Shown: positions 34,245 through 42,954 of the stretch, piece after piece
Layout: the number at the start of each line of letters is the position of its first letter
Position numbering within the stretch: the stretch's first letter is position 1
Assembly (NCBI RefSeq): GCF_900199455.1
Contig: NZ_FZQR01000011.1
Location: 186,001 to 250,000 of the forward strand
Length of the DNA: 64,000 bases
From: Mesorhizobium carmichaelinearum
Lineage (GTDB): Bacteria; Pseudomonadota; Alphaproteobacteria; Rhizobiales; Rhizobiaceae
Direction: 5' to 3'
The notes under the pieces: model-generated
Seen by the model: the letters and a program-made list of their open reading frames with translations, nothing else
The model's database searches: none
What the model was told of the DNA's origin: nothing
Made by a program: the position numbers and the translations under genes

Positions 34245-34715
34245 ATGTCTGCCTATCGCATTCTTTCATCCGTGCCTTCTTCCATACGCCAGACCTGCCT
34301 GCTCGCTGCTGCCGGCTGCGCGCTGACGCTGGCCGCGGCACCTGTCCATGCCGACGACTATGATGCAACCCTCAAGGACATCCAGTCGACCATGGGCGGC
34401 GTGCCGAGCTTTGTGAAGCAGTTTCCCAAGGCCGGTCTGCCCGGTGCCTGGGCCGAGGTCAAGGCCATCGAACTCAGCGATAAGACGGCGCTGCCACCAA
34501 AGGTCAAGTCGCTGATCTCGCTGGCGGTGGCGGCGCAGATTCCGTGCAACTATTGCATCTGGTCGGACACGCAGGACGCCAAGCGCGCCGGCGCCACCGA
34601 CGAGGAGATCCAGGAAGCCGTGGCCATGGCCGCGCTCACCCGGCACTGGAGCACCATCTTCAACGGCATGCAGGTCGATTTCGACACATTCAAGAAGGAA
34701 ATGGGTGGGCAGTGA
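34245..34715 (+). CDS. Secreted carboxymuconolactone decarboxylase/AhpD-like protein
   Basis: 156 residues. A signal peptide (LAAAGCALTLAAAPVHA, cleavage near residue 36) leads an AhpD-fold domain with the CxxC pair C101-x2-C104 in AQIPCNYCIWSDTQ and the following KRAGATDEEIQEAVAMAAL helix. AhpD proteins reduce peroxiredoxins through this pair with a nearby His. Here the position four residues after the second Cys is D108 rather than His, so activity may differ. Export to the periplasm is also unusual for the family. Under probable control of the divergent TetR. Confidence 0.85.
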   Translation: MSAYRILSSVPSSIRQTCLLAAAGCALTLAAAPVHADDYDATLKDIQSTMGGVPSFVKQFPKAGLPGAWAEVKAIELSDKTALPPKVKSLISLAVAAQIPCNYCIWSDTQDAKRAGATDEEIQEAVAMAALTRHWSTIFNGMQVDFDTFKKEMGGQ

Positions 34716-34923
34716 TGCCTGGCTAACCCCTGGCCAGCGGCATGGCCTGTCGACGGCGGGTCATGCCCAATCAATCAAAGTACCGCATGCCGTCAGCGCT
34801 GATGACGACTTCGCCATCTTCCGGATTTGACCATTCCGCACCGGCCGGATCGACTGTCACATCGGCATTGCCAACGCTTGGGATTTCGCGCAACGCTCGT
34901 GCCGAAACTATTTCGAATGGCGC

Positions 34924-36096
34924 ATGAGCCGATATTCCATGGCGAATAGGACGGTGCTGATCACCGGAGCCCGAGCGCCGGTGGCGCTGCATCTGGCGCG
35001 CCTGCTTCACGGCGCCGGGCAGCGGGTTATCCTGGCCGACAGCCCGGCCCGCCCTATCGCCGCGGCGAGCAAATCATGCGCGCTCTATCACCGCTTGCCG
35101 CCGCCGCGATTTGCCGGGCTCGCCTATGGCGAAGCCGTGGAGGCACTGGTCCGCAGCGAAGGCATCGATTTGGTCATCCCGACTTGCGAAGAGATCTTCT
35201 ATCTCGGCCATCTCTGGCGTGACCGCGTGATGCCGGCCTGGCTGTTCGCGCCCGGCATGACGCTGCTGACGCAGGTGCATGACAAACACGCCTTCATACG
35301 ACTTGCAGAAAGCCTCGGCCTAGCCGTGCCGGAAACAATGCTGCTGCAGAGCAAGGATGATTTGCAAACCGTACGCGGCCGATCGCGCGAACTGGTGTTC
35401 AAGCCAGTCTGGTCGCGTTTTGCCAGCCACGTCCTGCTGCGCCCATCACAGGACGAACTCGATGCCATTGAGCCGTCACCGGCAATGCCGTGGGTGGCGC
35501 AGCGCTTTGTCTCCGGCGACGAGATCAGCGCCTATGCGGTGGCGCTAAATGGCAAGCTCAAGGCGCTGGGGCTCTATCGTTCGCTCTACCGCGCCGGCAA
35601 GGGTGCCGGCATCTGCTTCGAGTTGGTGGAAGACCCCGCCGCCCGCCGCTTCGTCGAGACCTTCGTCGCCGACACCGGCTGGACCGGCCAGATATCCTTC
35701 GACCTGATGCGCGAAAAGGATGGCCGGGTGCTGCCCTTGGAGTGCAATCCGCGTGCCGTGAGCGGCTTGCACTTCTTCCGTGATCCACGGCGTTTCACTG
35801 AGGCCATGCTCGAGGATGGAAGCGAGGTGAAACCGGACGTCTCCACGCCGCAGACAGTGCGGCTGGCGATGTGGATCTACGGATTGCCGGCGGCCCTGCG
35901 ATCCCTGCGGATCGCGCGCTTCAGCCAGGCGATGCGCGCGGCCGACGAACTGCTCGACTGGCCCGGCGACCCCGCGCCGAAACGGGCGCAATGGCGCGCT
36001 CTGGCCGAGATCGCCGGCACGTCACTGCGCCAGCACATCAGCCTGCAGCAGGCGTCGACGCGCGACATCGAATGGAACGGACCACTTCAGGACTGA
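34924..36096 (+). CDS. ATP-grasp domain ligase (carbamoyl-phosphate-synthase-like)
   Basis: 390 residues. An N-terminal pre-ATP-grasp region (TVLITGARAPVALHLARLLH) is followed by the ATP-grasp domain from about residue 115, with AFIRLAESLGLAVPETMLLQ, ELVFKPVWSRFASHVLL, and the metal-binding end LPLECNPRAVSGLHFF. It joins a carboxylate to an amine or thiol using ATP; the substrate is unknown. It converges on the six-gene operon (gap 68 bp) and could add a final coupling step to its product, which is inference from position. Confidence 0.85.
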   Translation: MSRYSMANRTVLITGARAPVALHLARLLHGAGQRVILADSPARPIAAASKSCALYHRLPPPRFAGLAYGEAVEALVRSEGIDLVIPTCEEIFYLGHLWRDRVMPAWLFAPGMTLLTQVHDKHAFIRLAESLGLAVPETMLLQSKDDLQTVRGRSRELVFKPVWSRFASHVLLRPSQDELDAIEPSPAMPWVAQRFVSGDEISAYAVALNGKLKALGLYRSLYRAGKGAGICFELVEDPAARRFVETFVADTGWTGQISFDLMREKDGRVLPLECNPRAVSGLHFFRDPRRFTEAMLEDGSEVKPDVSTPQTVRLAMWIYGLPAALRSLRIARFSQAMRAADELLDWPGDPAPKRAQWRALAEIAGTSLRQHISLQQASTRDIEWNGPLQD

Positions 36097-36164
36097 TCCT
36101 CGTCGAATCAAGGAATGGATCTATCCCGTTGTTCAGGAACGGTCTTGTAAATATCGATCAAGAG

Positions 36165-37160
36165 CTAAAGCTCGATCTGGTGAACGCGAGGGTCCGCCGC
36201 AGCCGATGGCATCTTGCCTTCCATGATGGCCGCTATGTCGCGACGCAGGAAATCCAGTGGACCGATTGCCGGCAACGCCTCCGGCGGAAAACGCGCATTG
36301 TCGCTCGCCGATTTCAGCACCTTGCGATCCTGCTCCAGGGCAATGTTGAACAGCGGTTTGAAGGCGAGCGCCTTCAAATGACCGATCCCGCCCTGGCGCT
36401 GACCGATCAGCCAGCCGACACCCTCAACGGTCCGCTCATCGGCCTGGCGCAGATGGAAAGTCGTCGCCAGCACAAGCCCGTTTGTGCCCCAATATTCCAG
36501 TTCGGCGATACCGGGATGGCGAAAGCGGCCGATGGTTTTGGTGCGCGCGCCTTCCAGAAGCCGGCTGATCAATCCCTGCTGGCGCTCTTCACCGGTGTAG
36601 CAGGCTTCGACCCAGCCCTCGCCGCCAGTCACCTCGACATGAACCAGATGCCGCTTGGCACTGAGCCCGCGCAGCAAGCCCTTGTGGGTGAAATGCGTGT
36701 GGGTGGCGTCAAGGATATTTTCCGCCGCGTCGATGACCGTCGACTGCGTCGAGGAGCGCACGCGCCGCACGATCACATCCTGGCCCTGCATGCAGTGGAG
36801 ATAAGGTTCGCCCTCGGGGGAGCCGACCGCGACGAAGACGACGCCATCGCGCTCGATCGCGCGATAGCGCCGCACGCGGTAATGCGGCACCGCGCCGACA
36901 TGGCCGGGAATGGCGGTGCAGCGGCCATCACCGTCGAAACGCCAGCCATGATAAGGGCATTCGATCTCGCCCTCGACGATCTTGCCGGTCGACAATTCGA
37001 CCAGCCGGTGCGCGCAGCGGTCAAAAAGCGCTGATATCCCGGTTGCCGAACGGAACAGCACCACCGGCGCGCCATCCAGCAGGAGACGCCAGGGTTTGCG
37101 CCCGACATCGGTGGACAGTGATACCGCCTGCCAGTGGTCTTTCTTCACAGGCTGACTCAC
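36165..37160 (-). CDS. Rieske non-heme iron oxygenase, alpha-subunit type
   Basis: 331 residues. Rieske cluster ligands C49-x-H51 (FDRCAHRLVEL) and C68-x2-H71 (ECPYHGWRFDG), then the mononuclear iron motif N148-x2-D151-x2-H154-x4-H159 in AENILDATHTHFTHKG, complete for an active oxygenase. Such enzymes hydroxylate, dealkylate or desaturate rings and alkyl chains and need a reductase, none of which is encoded nearby. It is the last gene of the operon, starting inside the stop of the GNAT gene (4-nt overlap). Confidence 0.92.
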   Translation of the reverse strand: MSQPVKKDHWQAVSLSTDVGRKPWRLLLDGAPVVLFRSATGISALFDRCAHRLVELSTGKIVEGEIECPYHGWRFDGDGRCTAIPGHVGAVPHYRVRRYRAIERDGVVFVAVGSPEGEPYLHCMQGQDVIVRRVRSSTQSTVIDAAENILDATHTHFTHKGLLRGLSAKRHLVHVEVTGGEGWVEACYTGEERQQGLISRLLEGARTKTIGRFRHPGIAELEYWGTNGLVLATTFHLRQADERTVEGVGWLIGQRQGGIGHLKALAFKPLFNIALEQDRKVLKSASDNARFPPEALPAIGPLDFLRRDIAAIMEGKMPSAAADPRVHQIEL

Positions 37161-38296
37161 AGCTCAAATCTCCGAAGCAGCGGAATGCCGACCCAATTCA
37201 GCACCGTTTCCATGATCCGCACCGCAACGCGACGGCCAAGCGGCAGATGCCTGACGTAGACGGCGTTGTACTCGATCGCCGGCACCGCGCCGCGACGGCG
37301 TTTGAAATCGGCCGCACCGGCGCTCATGTTGAAGAACAGGCCGCGCGCCGTGGCATGATCCTGCGCCATCGCCATCATCATGCGGTAGAGCCCGTCGCCG
37401 ATCGGCAGGCTGGTGTCGTAACCGACGATGGGCTGGGTCAGCGTCCGGCCATTTTCGAACAGACCGGTGACGGCGACGAGCCTGCCGCTGCCGTTGTCGC
37501 GCAAGCCGACAAGTCTGAGGATGCCGCGACGGTGCATCTCGCCGATGTAGCGGGCTGTGTAGTGCGGATTGAGCGGCGTGTATTTGTCGAGATAGAGCAT
37601 GGCGTAGAGCTCTTCGCTCCTGACGTAGTCGGCTTCGCTGAAGTCGCGATCGCCGACCAGGCGAAAGGGCGTCGAGCGCAACCGGCTGCGGTCGCGTTTC
37701 ATGTCGCGCGTCGTCGACGGCGCCGCGCTGCGATCGGCGAAGATATAGATCTGCCGCGCCGCCAGCATGCGAAAGCCTTGCGTCTTCAGCGCCGCGATGG
37801 TTGAGCGGTCGGCGATATCGTTGAGCGAGCGGATGACAATGGCGCGATCGGGAAAGCGCGTGGTCAGCTCAGTCCGCATCTCGGCGATGGCGGCGCGTTC
37901 GAGCCGTGGCACCGGATTGGTCGAATAGAGCCAGTTGTTGACCTGCACCTGATGGTCGAGGCCGCTTGCCTTCACCAGCGGCGCACAGGCACGGACCAGC
38001 GCGCGAACCATGCGCCGCAGCAATGGGCTCGAAGCAAAGTTGCGCGTTTCGTCGATGGCATAGTCGATATAGGCGCTGGACGGGCAGCAGATGTAGCAGT
38101 TCGGCGCCTCGCTGGCGTCGTTCAACGTCAGTGGAAAAATACGCCCGGCGACCTCGAAAGCCTCGAGCCTGACCGTCAGGTTGCGCACGAGATCGCGGGC
38201 CGGCACCTCGTTGAAAAGCTCGACCAGGGCCGCGACCTGGCGCGGACTGTTCTCGACCCGATCGGCTTGGCTTTCGTCGATGTTTCCAAGACTCAC
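37157..38296 (-). CDS. GNAT-like acyltransferase-type protein
   Basis: 379 residues from GTG 38296 (VSLGNIDESQADRVENSPRQ). The long open frame upstream overlaps the PaaK-type gene and is not used. The C-terminal half (RDFSEADYVRSEELYAMLYL, HRRGILRLVGLRDN, MNMSAGAADFKRRRG-like end NMSAGAADFKRRRGA) has the layout of a GNAT or FemAB-like fold, in which a late NxSxG...FK segment binds the acyl donor. I could not fix the family. Two Cys in APNCYICCPSSAYI stand out in the N-terminal half. 4-nt overlaps on both sides place it firmly in the operon. Confidence 0.6.
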   Translation of the reverse strand: MSLGNIDESQADRVENSPRQVAALVELFNEVPARDLVRNLTVRLEAFEVAGRIFPLTLNDASEAPNCYICCPSSAYIDYAIDETRNFASSPLLRRMVRALVRACAPLVKASGLDHQVQVNNWLYSTNPVPRLERAAIAEMRTELTTRFPDRAIVIRSLNDIADRSTIAALKTQGFRMLAARQIYIFADRSAAPSTTRDMKRDRSRLRSTPFRLVGDRDFSEADYVRSEELYAMLYLDKYTPLNPHYTARYIGEMHRRGILRLVGLRDNGSGRLVAVTGLFENGRTLTQPIVGYDTSLPIGDGLYRMMMAMAQDHATARGLFFNMSAGAADFKRRRGAVPAIEYNAVYVRHLPLGRRVAVRIMETVLNWVGIPLLRRFEL

Positions 38297-39549
38297 GGCC
38301 CCGCCCCCAGCCGGCATTCGACGCGGCGCAACTTGCGGCCGGTTTCCAGCGGCAGCGGTGCACGGACGAGTTCCACTGCGACGATTGCCTGGCGCGCGGC
38401 AAGCAGCGCGCGCACCGCCTCCAGGGCAGCCTCCGCCGCGTCGTTGGCGAGGCCCGACGCCAGCCGCAGCTCGACCTTTTCGGTTGCCATCTGGATCAGC
38501 CGGAAATCGTCGATACGGCGATCGGCCCCCAGCACCGCGTTTCGCAAAATATCTGGCGTAACCAGGATTGGTCCATGCATCGAGACCAGCCGGAAGACAT
38601 CGTCCATGCGGCCGACAATCTCGTCCACCGTGCGCAGCGGCGAGCCACAGCGGCAAGGCACCTTGGACAGACGCAGCAAATCGCTCATCCGATAACGCGC
38701 CATGATCTGCGTCTGCCGGCGGAAGGCCGTGACCAGCGGCGCGACCAGGCCGTCGCCGACCGGCTCGAACTCGAAATACACTGAATCTTCGGCCAGATGC
38801 AGCCCGCCTTCCCGGCACGTGACCGCGAACAGTCCCTCCGTCGCCATGTAAATCTGGTCGAGCGGCAGCCCGAAAAACGCCTCGATGACCGGCCGGTCGA
38901 CCGGATCCAGCGTTTCGGCGGCCGCAAAGACGCGGACCGGCGCCAGCCTGAAACTCTCCGTCGCGACGTGGCGCAGTATCTTGGGCGGCGCAATGATCAC
39001 CGTCGGCGCAAAATCCTCGAGTGCATCGCGCCAATTTTCCGGACCAAGCCTGAGATCGAAGAAGCCGAGTTCGACGCGCCGGGATTGGCGCGCGCTGTCA
39101 TAGAGTCCGCTGTTCTGCGGCAGGATCACGGCCACGCGCTGCCGGCGCCACAGAAGGTCGGGAATGGCTTTGGCCAGGATCGTACCCAGCCAGCGATATT
39201 TCTCGGCCTCGGAAATGACGAACAGGCCGCGATTGCCCGATGTACCCGTGCTGGCGCCAACAGTCAGGTCGCCGAGGCGGCCATCCGAGGAAGCAGCGGC
39301 CCAGGCATCGCTGGCCGACACGCCACCGATATTGAAGCGCTCGAAATTCGCCATCAGCAGTGCCTTATCGGTCACCGGCAGATCGTCGAGACGGCGCGGC
39401 GGCTTGCCGTAGAAAGGCGCCAGCGGCAGGTCGCGGTCGAGCCAGCGACGCAAGGCGCGGGCCTGCCAGTGTTCGAAACTCTTGCGGCTTTTGCGCGACA
39501 CCCATCGGGTGTGGGCGAACGAGCCCAGCGCTTCAGCGAACCCGCTCAT
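38293..39549 (-). CDS. PaaK/F390-synthetase-like adenylate-forming enzyme
   Basis: 418 residues. The AMP-binding loop STGTSGNRG (100-108) and the order of motifs (YMATEGLFAVTCREGGLHLA, RYRMSDLLRLSKVPCRCGSP, IVGRMDDVFRLVSMHG) match the phenylacetate-CoA ligase/coenzyme F390 synthetase-related group. The RYRxxDLxxL and GRxDDV stretches are the conserved C-terminal switch. It activates a carboxylate as the adenylate; the acid is unknown. CRCG may bind zinc as in PaaK-type proteins. Coupled by 4-nt overlaps to the MBL-fold gene upstream and the GNAT gene downstream. Confidence 0.8.
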   Translation of the reverse strand: MSGFAEALGSFAHTRWVSRKSRKSFEHWQARALRRWLDRDLPLAPFYGKPPRRLDDLPVTDKALLMANFERFNIGGVSASDAWAAASSDGRLGDLTVGASTGTSGNRGLFVISEAEKYRWLGTILAKAIPDLLWRRQRVAVILPQNSGLYDSARQSRRVELGFFDLRLGPENWRDALEDFAPTVIIAPPKILRHVATESFRLAPVRVFAAAETLDPVDRPVIEAFFGLPLDQIYMATEGLFAVTCREGGLHLAEDSVYFEFEPVGDGLVAPLVTAFRRQTQIMARYRMSDLLRLSKVPCRCGSPLRTVDEIVGRMDDVFRLVSMHGPILVTPDILRNAVLGADRRIDDFRLIQMATEKVELRLASGLANDAAEAALEAVRALLAARQAIVAVELVRAPLPLETGRKLRRVECRLGAGP

Positions 39550-40370
39550 ACGCTCTCGCCATCCAGATCATATGATTTCGGTTCCGGATCATGGCAGAAC
39601 ATCACCTCGCCGCCATCAGCCAGAAAACGGCGCAGGACTTCGCTGGTCGGCTCGATAGCGGCGAAGTCTTCGGCCAGCAGGCTCGCGGGAAAACCGGGCG
39701 TGCGTCTCTGCACCAGTGCGGCGAGCAGCCATTGCACGTCGACCGCGTAAAGCAGCGGCCGCTCCATTCCGGCAAACAACAGGCCGAACTGCCCATCGGC
39801 ATGGCCGGGCAGATCGACCGCAACCACGCTGCCGTCGCCGAACAGATCGGCGCCGCCGGGAATGGCGCCACGCGGCGCGATCCGTGCCTTGGTCGACAGC
39901 CCGTCGAGGCGGGTCTCGAAGTCGGTCGGAAACAGTTCGGCGAAGACGCCATGGCGCAGATTCTGCCACGCCGTGCGCGCCTTCAGCCGCGACCAGGCGG
40001 CGTCGCTGGCAATGAAACGGGCATTGGGAAACTGCGACAGGCCGGAAACGTGGTCGGCATGGAAATGGGTGACGATGACAGTGCCCACATCTTGCGGGGT
40101 GAGGCCGAACCGCGCCAGCACTGGCAGCGGTTGCTCGGCCGCGTTGAGCTGGGGCTTCAGTATGGCGCCATAGAGGCGCAGGGCAGTGCCACGGCCGGTG
40201 CCGCTGGTCGCTTGCGGCGTATAGCCGGTGTCGATCAGCACCGGGCCGGCCCGCGGGTGGATGATGAGGCCATAGCGAACACGCAGCCGGACGCTCCGCC
40301 AGCTGCCGCCGCGCAGGATCAGCCTTTCGGCGGCACTGACCCAGGCGCTGTTGGCGAAGACAATCTTCAC
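39546..40370 (-). CDS. Metallo-beta-lactamase-fold hydrolase
   Basis: 274 residues. The dinuclear zinc motif H102-x-H104-x-D106-H107 (THFHADHVSGL) is intact, with further ligands in VDLPGHADGQ, LYAVDVQW and FCHDPEPK. The overall form (VLIDTGYTPQAT, VIVTHFHADH) resembles lactonases and thioesterase-like members of the fold. In this operon it could open a lactone or release a thioester. 4-nt overlaps both sides. Confidence 0.85.
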   Translation of the reverse strand: MKIVFANSAWVSAAERLILRGGSWRSVRLRVRYGLIIHPRAGPVLIDTGYTPQATSGTGRGTALRLYGAILKPQLNAAEQPLPVLARFGLTPQDVGTVIVTHFHADHVSGLSQFPNARFIASDAAWSRLKARTAWQNLRHGVFAELFPTDFETRLDGLSTKARIAPRGAIPGGADLFGDGSVVAVDLPGHADGQFGLLFAGMERPLLYAVDVQWLLAALVQRRTPGFPASLLAEDFAAIEPTSEVLRRFLADGGEVMFCHDPEPKSYDLDGESV

Positions 40371-41377
40371 GCTGCCGCCCTCCCTGCCGCAAACCGGCTT
40401 TCCGCCGCCTTGCCGAATGTGCGGTCAAGCCCTTCCTCGAATGACACTTTCGGCGCCCAGCCCAGCATCCGCACAACTTTTGAGATATCGAGGCTTTGGG
40501 CATAGGCGAACAGGCCGAGGCCGTAGCGTGTGACCGGCGGTTCGGGCCGGCCCGGCAAGCGCAGCGCCACCGCCTCCATCGCACCCGCCGCCAGCATGGC
40601 CGGCCACAACGGCATTTTTCGCCACCGCACCGCCACGCCGGCGCGCGCGCAGGCGGCTTCGGCGATGCGGCGCACCGGCAGCACCTCGCCACCGGAAACG
40701 TTGAAAATCTGGCCGTCGGCATCGCTGCCGGCCTCGATCGCCGCGACCACCGCATCGACGACATCGTCGACATGGGTGAGGTCGATGCGCGCCTGGCCGT
40801 CGCGAAACAGCGGCAGCGGCCGCCGGGCCGCTGCAAGCAGGCGCGGCAACAAGGCGCGGTCGCCAGCCCCGTAGATGCCGCGTGGCCGCAAGATGACCGG
40901 GCCAATCCCGGACGCAGCCAGCACGATCTCCTCCCCTTGCCGCTTGGTGAGAGCATAGGCATTGACCGGCTCCGGCAAAGCCATGTCCTCCGGCACGCCG
41001 AGCTGGTCGCGAAAGGCGAAGCAGACCGAGGGGCTGGATATATGGACGAAGCGGCGCACGCCTTGCCGATGCGCGAAATCGACGAGATTGCGGGTTGCCG
41101 TGACGTTGGCCGCCTGAAAATCCGCCAGCCGGCCGAACGGTGCCGAGAGCGCCGCGCAATGCACAATTGCGCCGAGTTCCCCGAATGCGGTCTCGGCATC
41201 CGCATCGAGTGGCTGCGACAGATCGCGGCGGACAACCGCATGACCGGCAGCTTCGAGCGCCACGCAGCGCCCGACATCGCGGCCTTGCGCCACCACCTGC
41301 ATGCCGTCCGCTGCCAACCGCGCCACGATATGCGCGCCGAGGAAGCCGCTGGCGCCAGTGACGAGCACGCGCCTCAT
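40367..41377 (-). CDS. NAD(P)-dependent 3-beta-HSD/epimerase-like reductase
   Basis: 336 residues, extended SDR. Cofactor motif TGASGFLG at 7-14, catalytic Y141-x3-K145 (NAYALTKRQGEE), and RPRGIYGAGD, which in relatives (3-beta-hydroxysteroid dehydrogenases, OleD) reads RPxxIxGPGD. In OleD the reaction is reduction of a beta-keto acid to a beta-hydroxy acid, which would fit directly after the upstream KAS III-like synthase. That match is inference from family and order. 4-nt overlaps both sides. Confidence 0.85.
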   Translation of the reverse strand: MRRVLVTGASGFLGAHIVARLAADGMQVVAQGRDVGRCVALEAAGHAVVRRDLSQPLDADAETAFGELGAIVHCAALSAPFGRLADFQAANVTATRNLVDFAHRQGVRRFVHISSPSVCFAFRDQLGVPEDMALPEPVNAYALTKRQGEEIVLAASGIGPVILRPRGIYGAGDRALLPRLLAAARRPLPLFRDGQARIDLTHVDDVVDAVVAAIEAGSDADGQIFNVSGGEVLPVRRIAEAACARAGVAVRWRKMPLWPAMLAAGAMEAVALRLPGRPEPPVTRYGLGLFAYAQSLDISKVVRMLGWAPKVSFEEGLDRTFGKAAESRFAAGRAAA

Positions 41378-42363
41378 ACCTGCAGCGCCATGCCGCCGAA
41401 GGACACGCCGGCCGAGGTGCCGAGGAAGAGGACCTTGGCACCCGGCGCGATGCGCCGCTCGCGGCGCGCAATGTCGAAGGCGAAGGGGATAGAGGCGGCG
41501 ATCTGGTTGCCATAGCGCGCCGCGATATCGACAAGCTTCTCCCGGGCAAAGCCGGTCTGACGCGTCATATGGACCAGGGCAAAGGGGCTGGCCTGATGCG
41601 GCACGACGAGGTCTACCTCATCATGATCCCAGCCCGCGCGTTCCAACAAGTCAGCCAGGAAGCCGTTGAAATGTCGCGATGTAACGCGAAACAGCTCCTT
41701 GCCATCCATGTGGAACAGAGCGTGGCTTGCGAATTCCTGCGGCTGGCGATGGAAGTCGAAACGAGTGCCGCCGGAACCTATGCCACAGGCGTCGTAGGCC
41801 GAGGGATAGGTGCGCATCAGACTGGCCACCATCTTGCCCTCTCCGGGCATCGACCGGCACAGAATAGCCGCCGCTGCGCCGTCGCCGAACAGGGCAGCGA
41901 TTTCCGGCTGGTCTTTCCAGGGCAAGGCGCGCGAGGCGACCTCCGAGGAGAATATGAGCGCCCGTTTGGTTTGCCCGGCCTCGATCATGCGGCCGGCAGT
42001 CTCGAAGGCGGTCAGGAAGCCGAGGCAAGTGCTGTTGACGTCGAAGGCGGCCGCCGAACCATCGGCCATGCCCAGCCGCTGCATCACCAGCGGCGCGGTC
42101 GATGGCAGCGGTTGGTAAGGCACGCCGCAGCCGCCGATTACGAGATCGATCTCGCCGGCCTCGATCCTGGCATCGGCGAGCGCCAGACGGGCCGCCGCGC
42201 AAGCGAGATCCACCTGCGATTCCGCATCGCAGACATAGCGTTCGACGACGCCGGTGGCGGCCTCAAGCTTGCCGTGGCCGAGCCCCAATTTCTCTTCGAG
42301 CGCGCGCGACGTCACGCACGTTGCCGGCACGGCACGCCCGGTTCCAATGATCTTGATCCGCAT
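41374..42363 (-). CDS. 3-oxoacyl-ACP synthase III-like condensing enzyme
   Basis: 329 residues with a complete Cys-His-Asn triad: C113 in DVNSTCLGFLTAF, H256 in VVPHQASP and N286 in RYGNQIAASIP. The family includes FabH, OleA and starter-condensing enzymes of many natural products. The start at 42363 (MRIKIIGTGRAVPATCVTSR) is the family start; the frame to 42516 is not used. It is the first gene of the six-gene operon, so it probably makes the beta-keto product processed by the following enzymes. Housekeeping FabH is usually encoded beside plsX, which is absent here. Confidence 0.9.
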   Translation of the reverse strand: MRIKIIGTGRAVPATCVTSRALEEKLGLGHGKLEAATGVVERYVCDAESQVDLACAAARLALADARIEAGEIDLVIGGCGVPYQPLPSTAPLVMQRLGMADGSAAAFDVNSTCLGFLTAFETAGRMIEAGQTKRALIFSSEVASRALPWKDQPEIAALFGDGAAAAILCRSMPGEGKMVASLMRTYPSAYDACGIGSGGTRFDFHRQPQEFASHALFHMDGKELFRVTSRHFNGFLADLLERAGWDHDEVDLVVPHQASPFALVHMTRQTGFAREKLVDIAARYGNQIAASIPFAFDIARRERRIAPGAKVLFLGTSAGVSFGGMALQV

Positions 42364-42726
42364 TCTCAACCCGCCGCGTGAGTTGCGCTTTCCAATTGCT
42401 GGATGGGATCGTTCAACGATAACTGCGTCCTTTGCAAGACGCGTGCCGCCGCTCTTTGTGTGCCCTGCGACCCTAGCGGCGACCGGAAAGGTCGGGCGGC
42501 ACCGCCCCGTCGACAAGGGACCTTATTCTGGCCTCTCAGGCCTTTCACGCCAGCCATGCCGGCGTGCCGTTCCGCGCAGATACGCGATCGCGCAATGGAC
42601 GGCGCTCTCTACCTATGCGCTCAATGCCATGCTGAAAATGACCGATGTTGCTGCATAGAATGGACATGCGCGCGCTTTCCGGCAAAAATGACCGTTGATC
42701 CGTGCCGTGCGAATGAGGGGGCCTTT
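42364..42726. other. 363-bp divergent promoter region
   Basis: Separates the start of the biosynthetic operon (minus) from the first small lipoprotein gene (plus). No gene is supported; longer frames that cross it lack any pattern. It is the only sizable gap before the operon, so the operon promoter should be here. Confidence 0.5.
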
Positions 42727-42954
42727 ATGCGCCGAGCTTGCGAGCAGTGCGATGGAAACAACCCGCAATTGAGGCCCGTCTCCACGAAGCGGCTTTCCGT
42801 TCAGGTTTTGGTTCTTGGCTTCTTTTCCACTATAGCCGGTTGCGATCTATCCTCCTTTCATAAAGAAATATTGGCAAAATATTCTCATCCCGACGTTTAT
42901 ATTTGCAGCCCGAGTGGATTTGGTCAGCAGTCCAGTTGCACTCTGAAAGTTTGA
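42727..42954 (+). CDS. Small lipoprotein with PSGFGQ C-terminal motif (copy 1)
   Basis: 75 residues from ATG 42727. A hydrophobic segment with a lipobox-like end (VLVLGFFSTIAGC) suggests export and lipidation, and the chain ends DVYICSPSGFGQQSSC plus a few residues. The last part matches two other small proteins in this window (45562-45987 and 47377-47790) in the pattern [YW]IC[SG]PSGFGQ-x3-C, with the two Cys separated by ten residues. Apart from that motif it is shorter and not obviously related. Function unknown; the start could be an alternative upstream Met in the same frame (42403). Confidence 0.6.
   Translation: MRRACEQCDGNNPQLRPVSTKRLSVQVLVLGFFSTIAGCDLSSFHKEILAKYSHPDVYICSPSGFGQQSSCTLKV

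Noticed and set aside
34771..35010. 79-codon minus-strand frame near the ATP-grasp start
   Set aside because: The last 50 residues look protein-like, but no ATG or GTG with a ribosome site opens it and it overlaps the ATP-grasp gene; at most a gene remnant.
38297..39034. N-terminal extension of the GNAT-like frame
   Set aside because: It lies over the PaaK-type gene and is not protein-like; the GTG at 38296 fits the 4-nt overlap rule of the operon.
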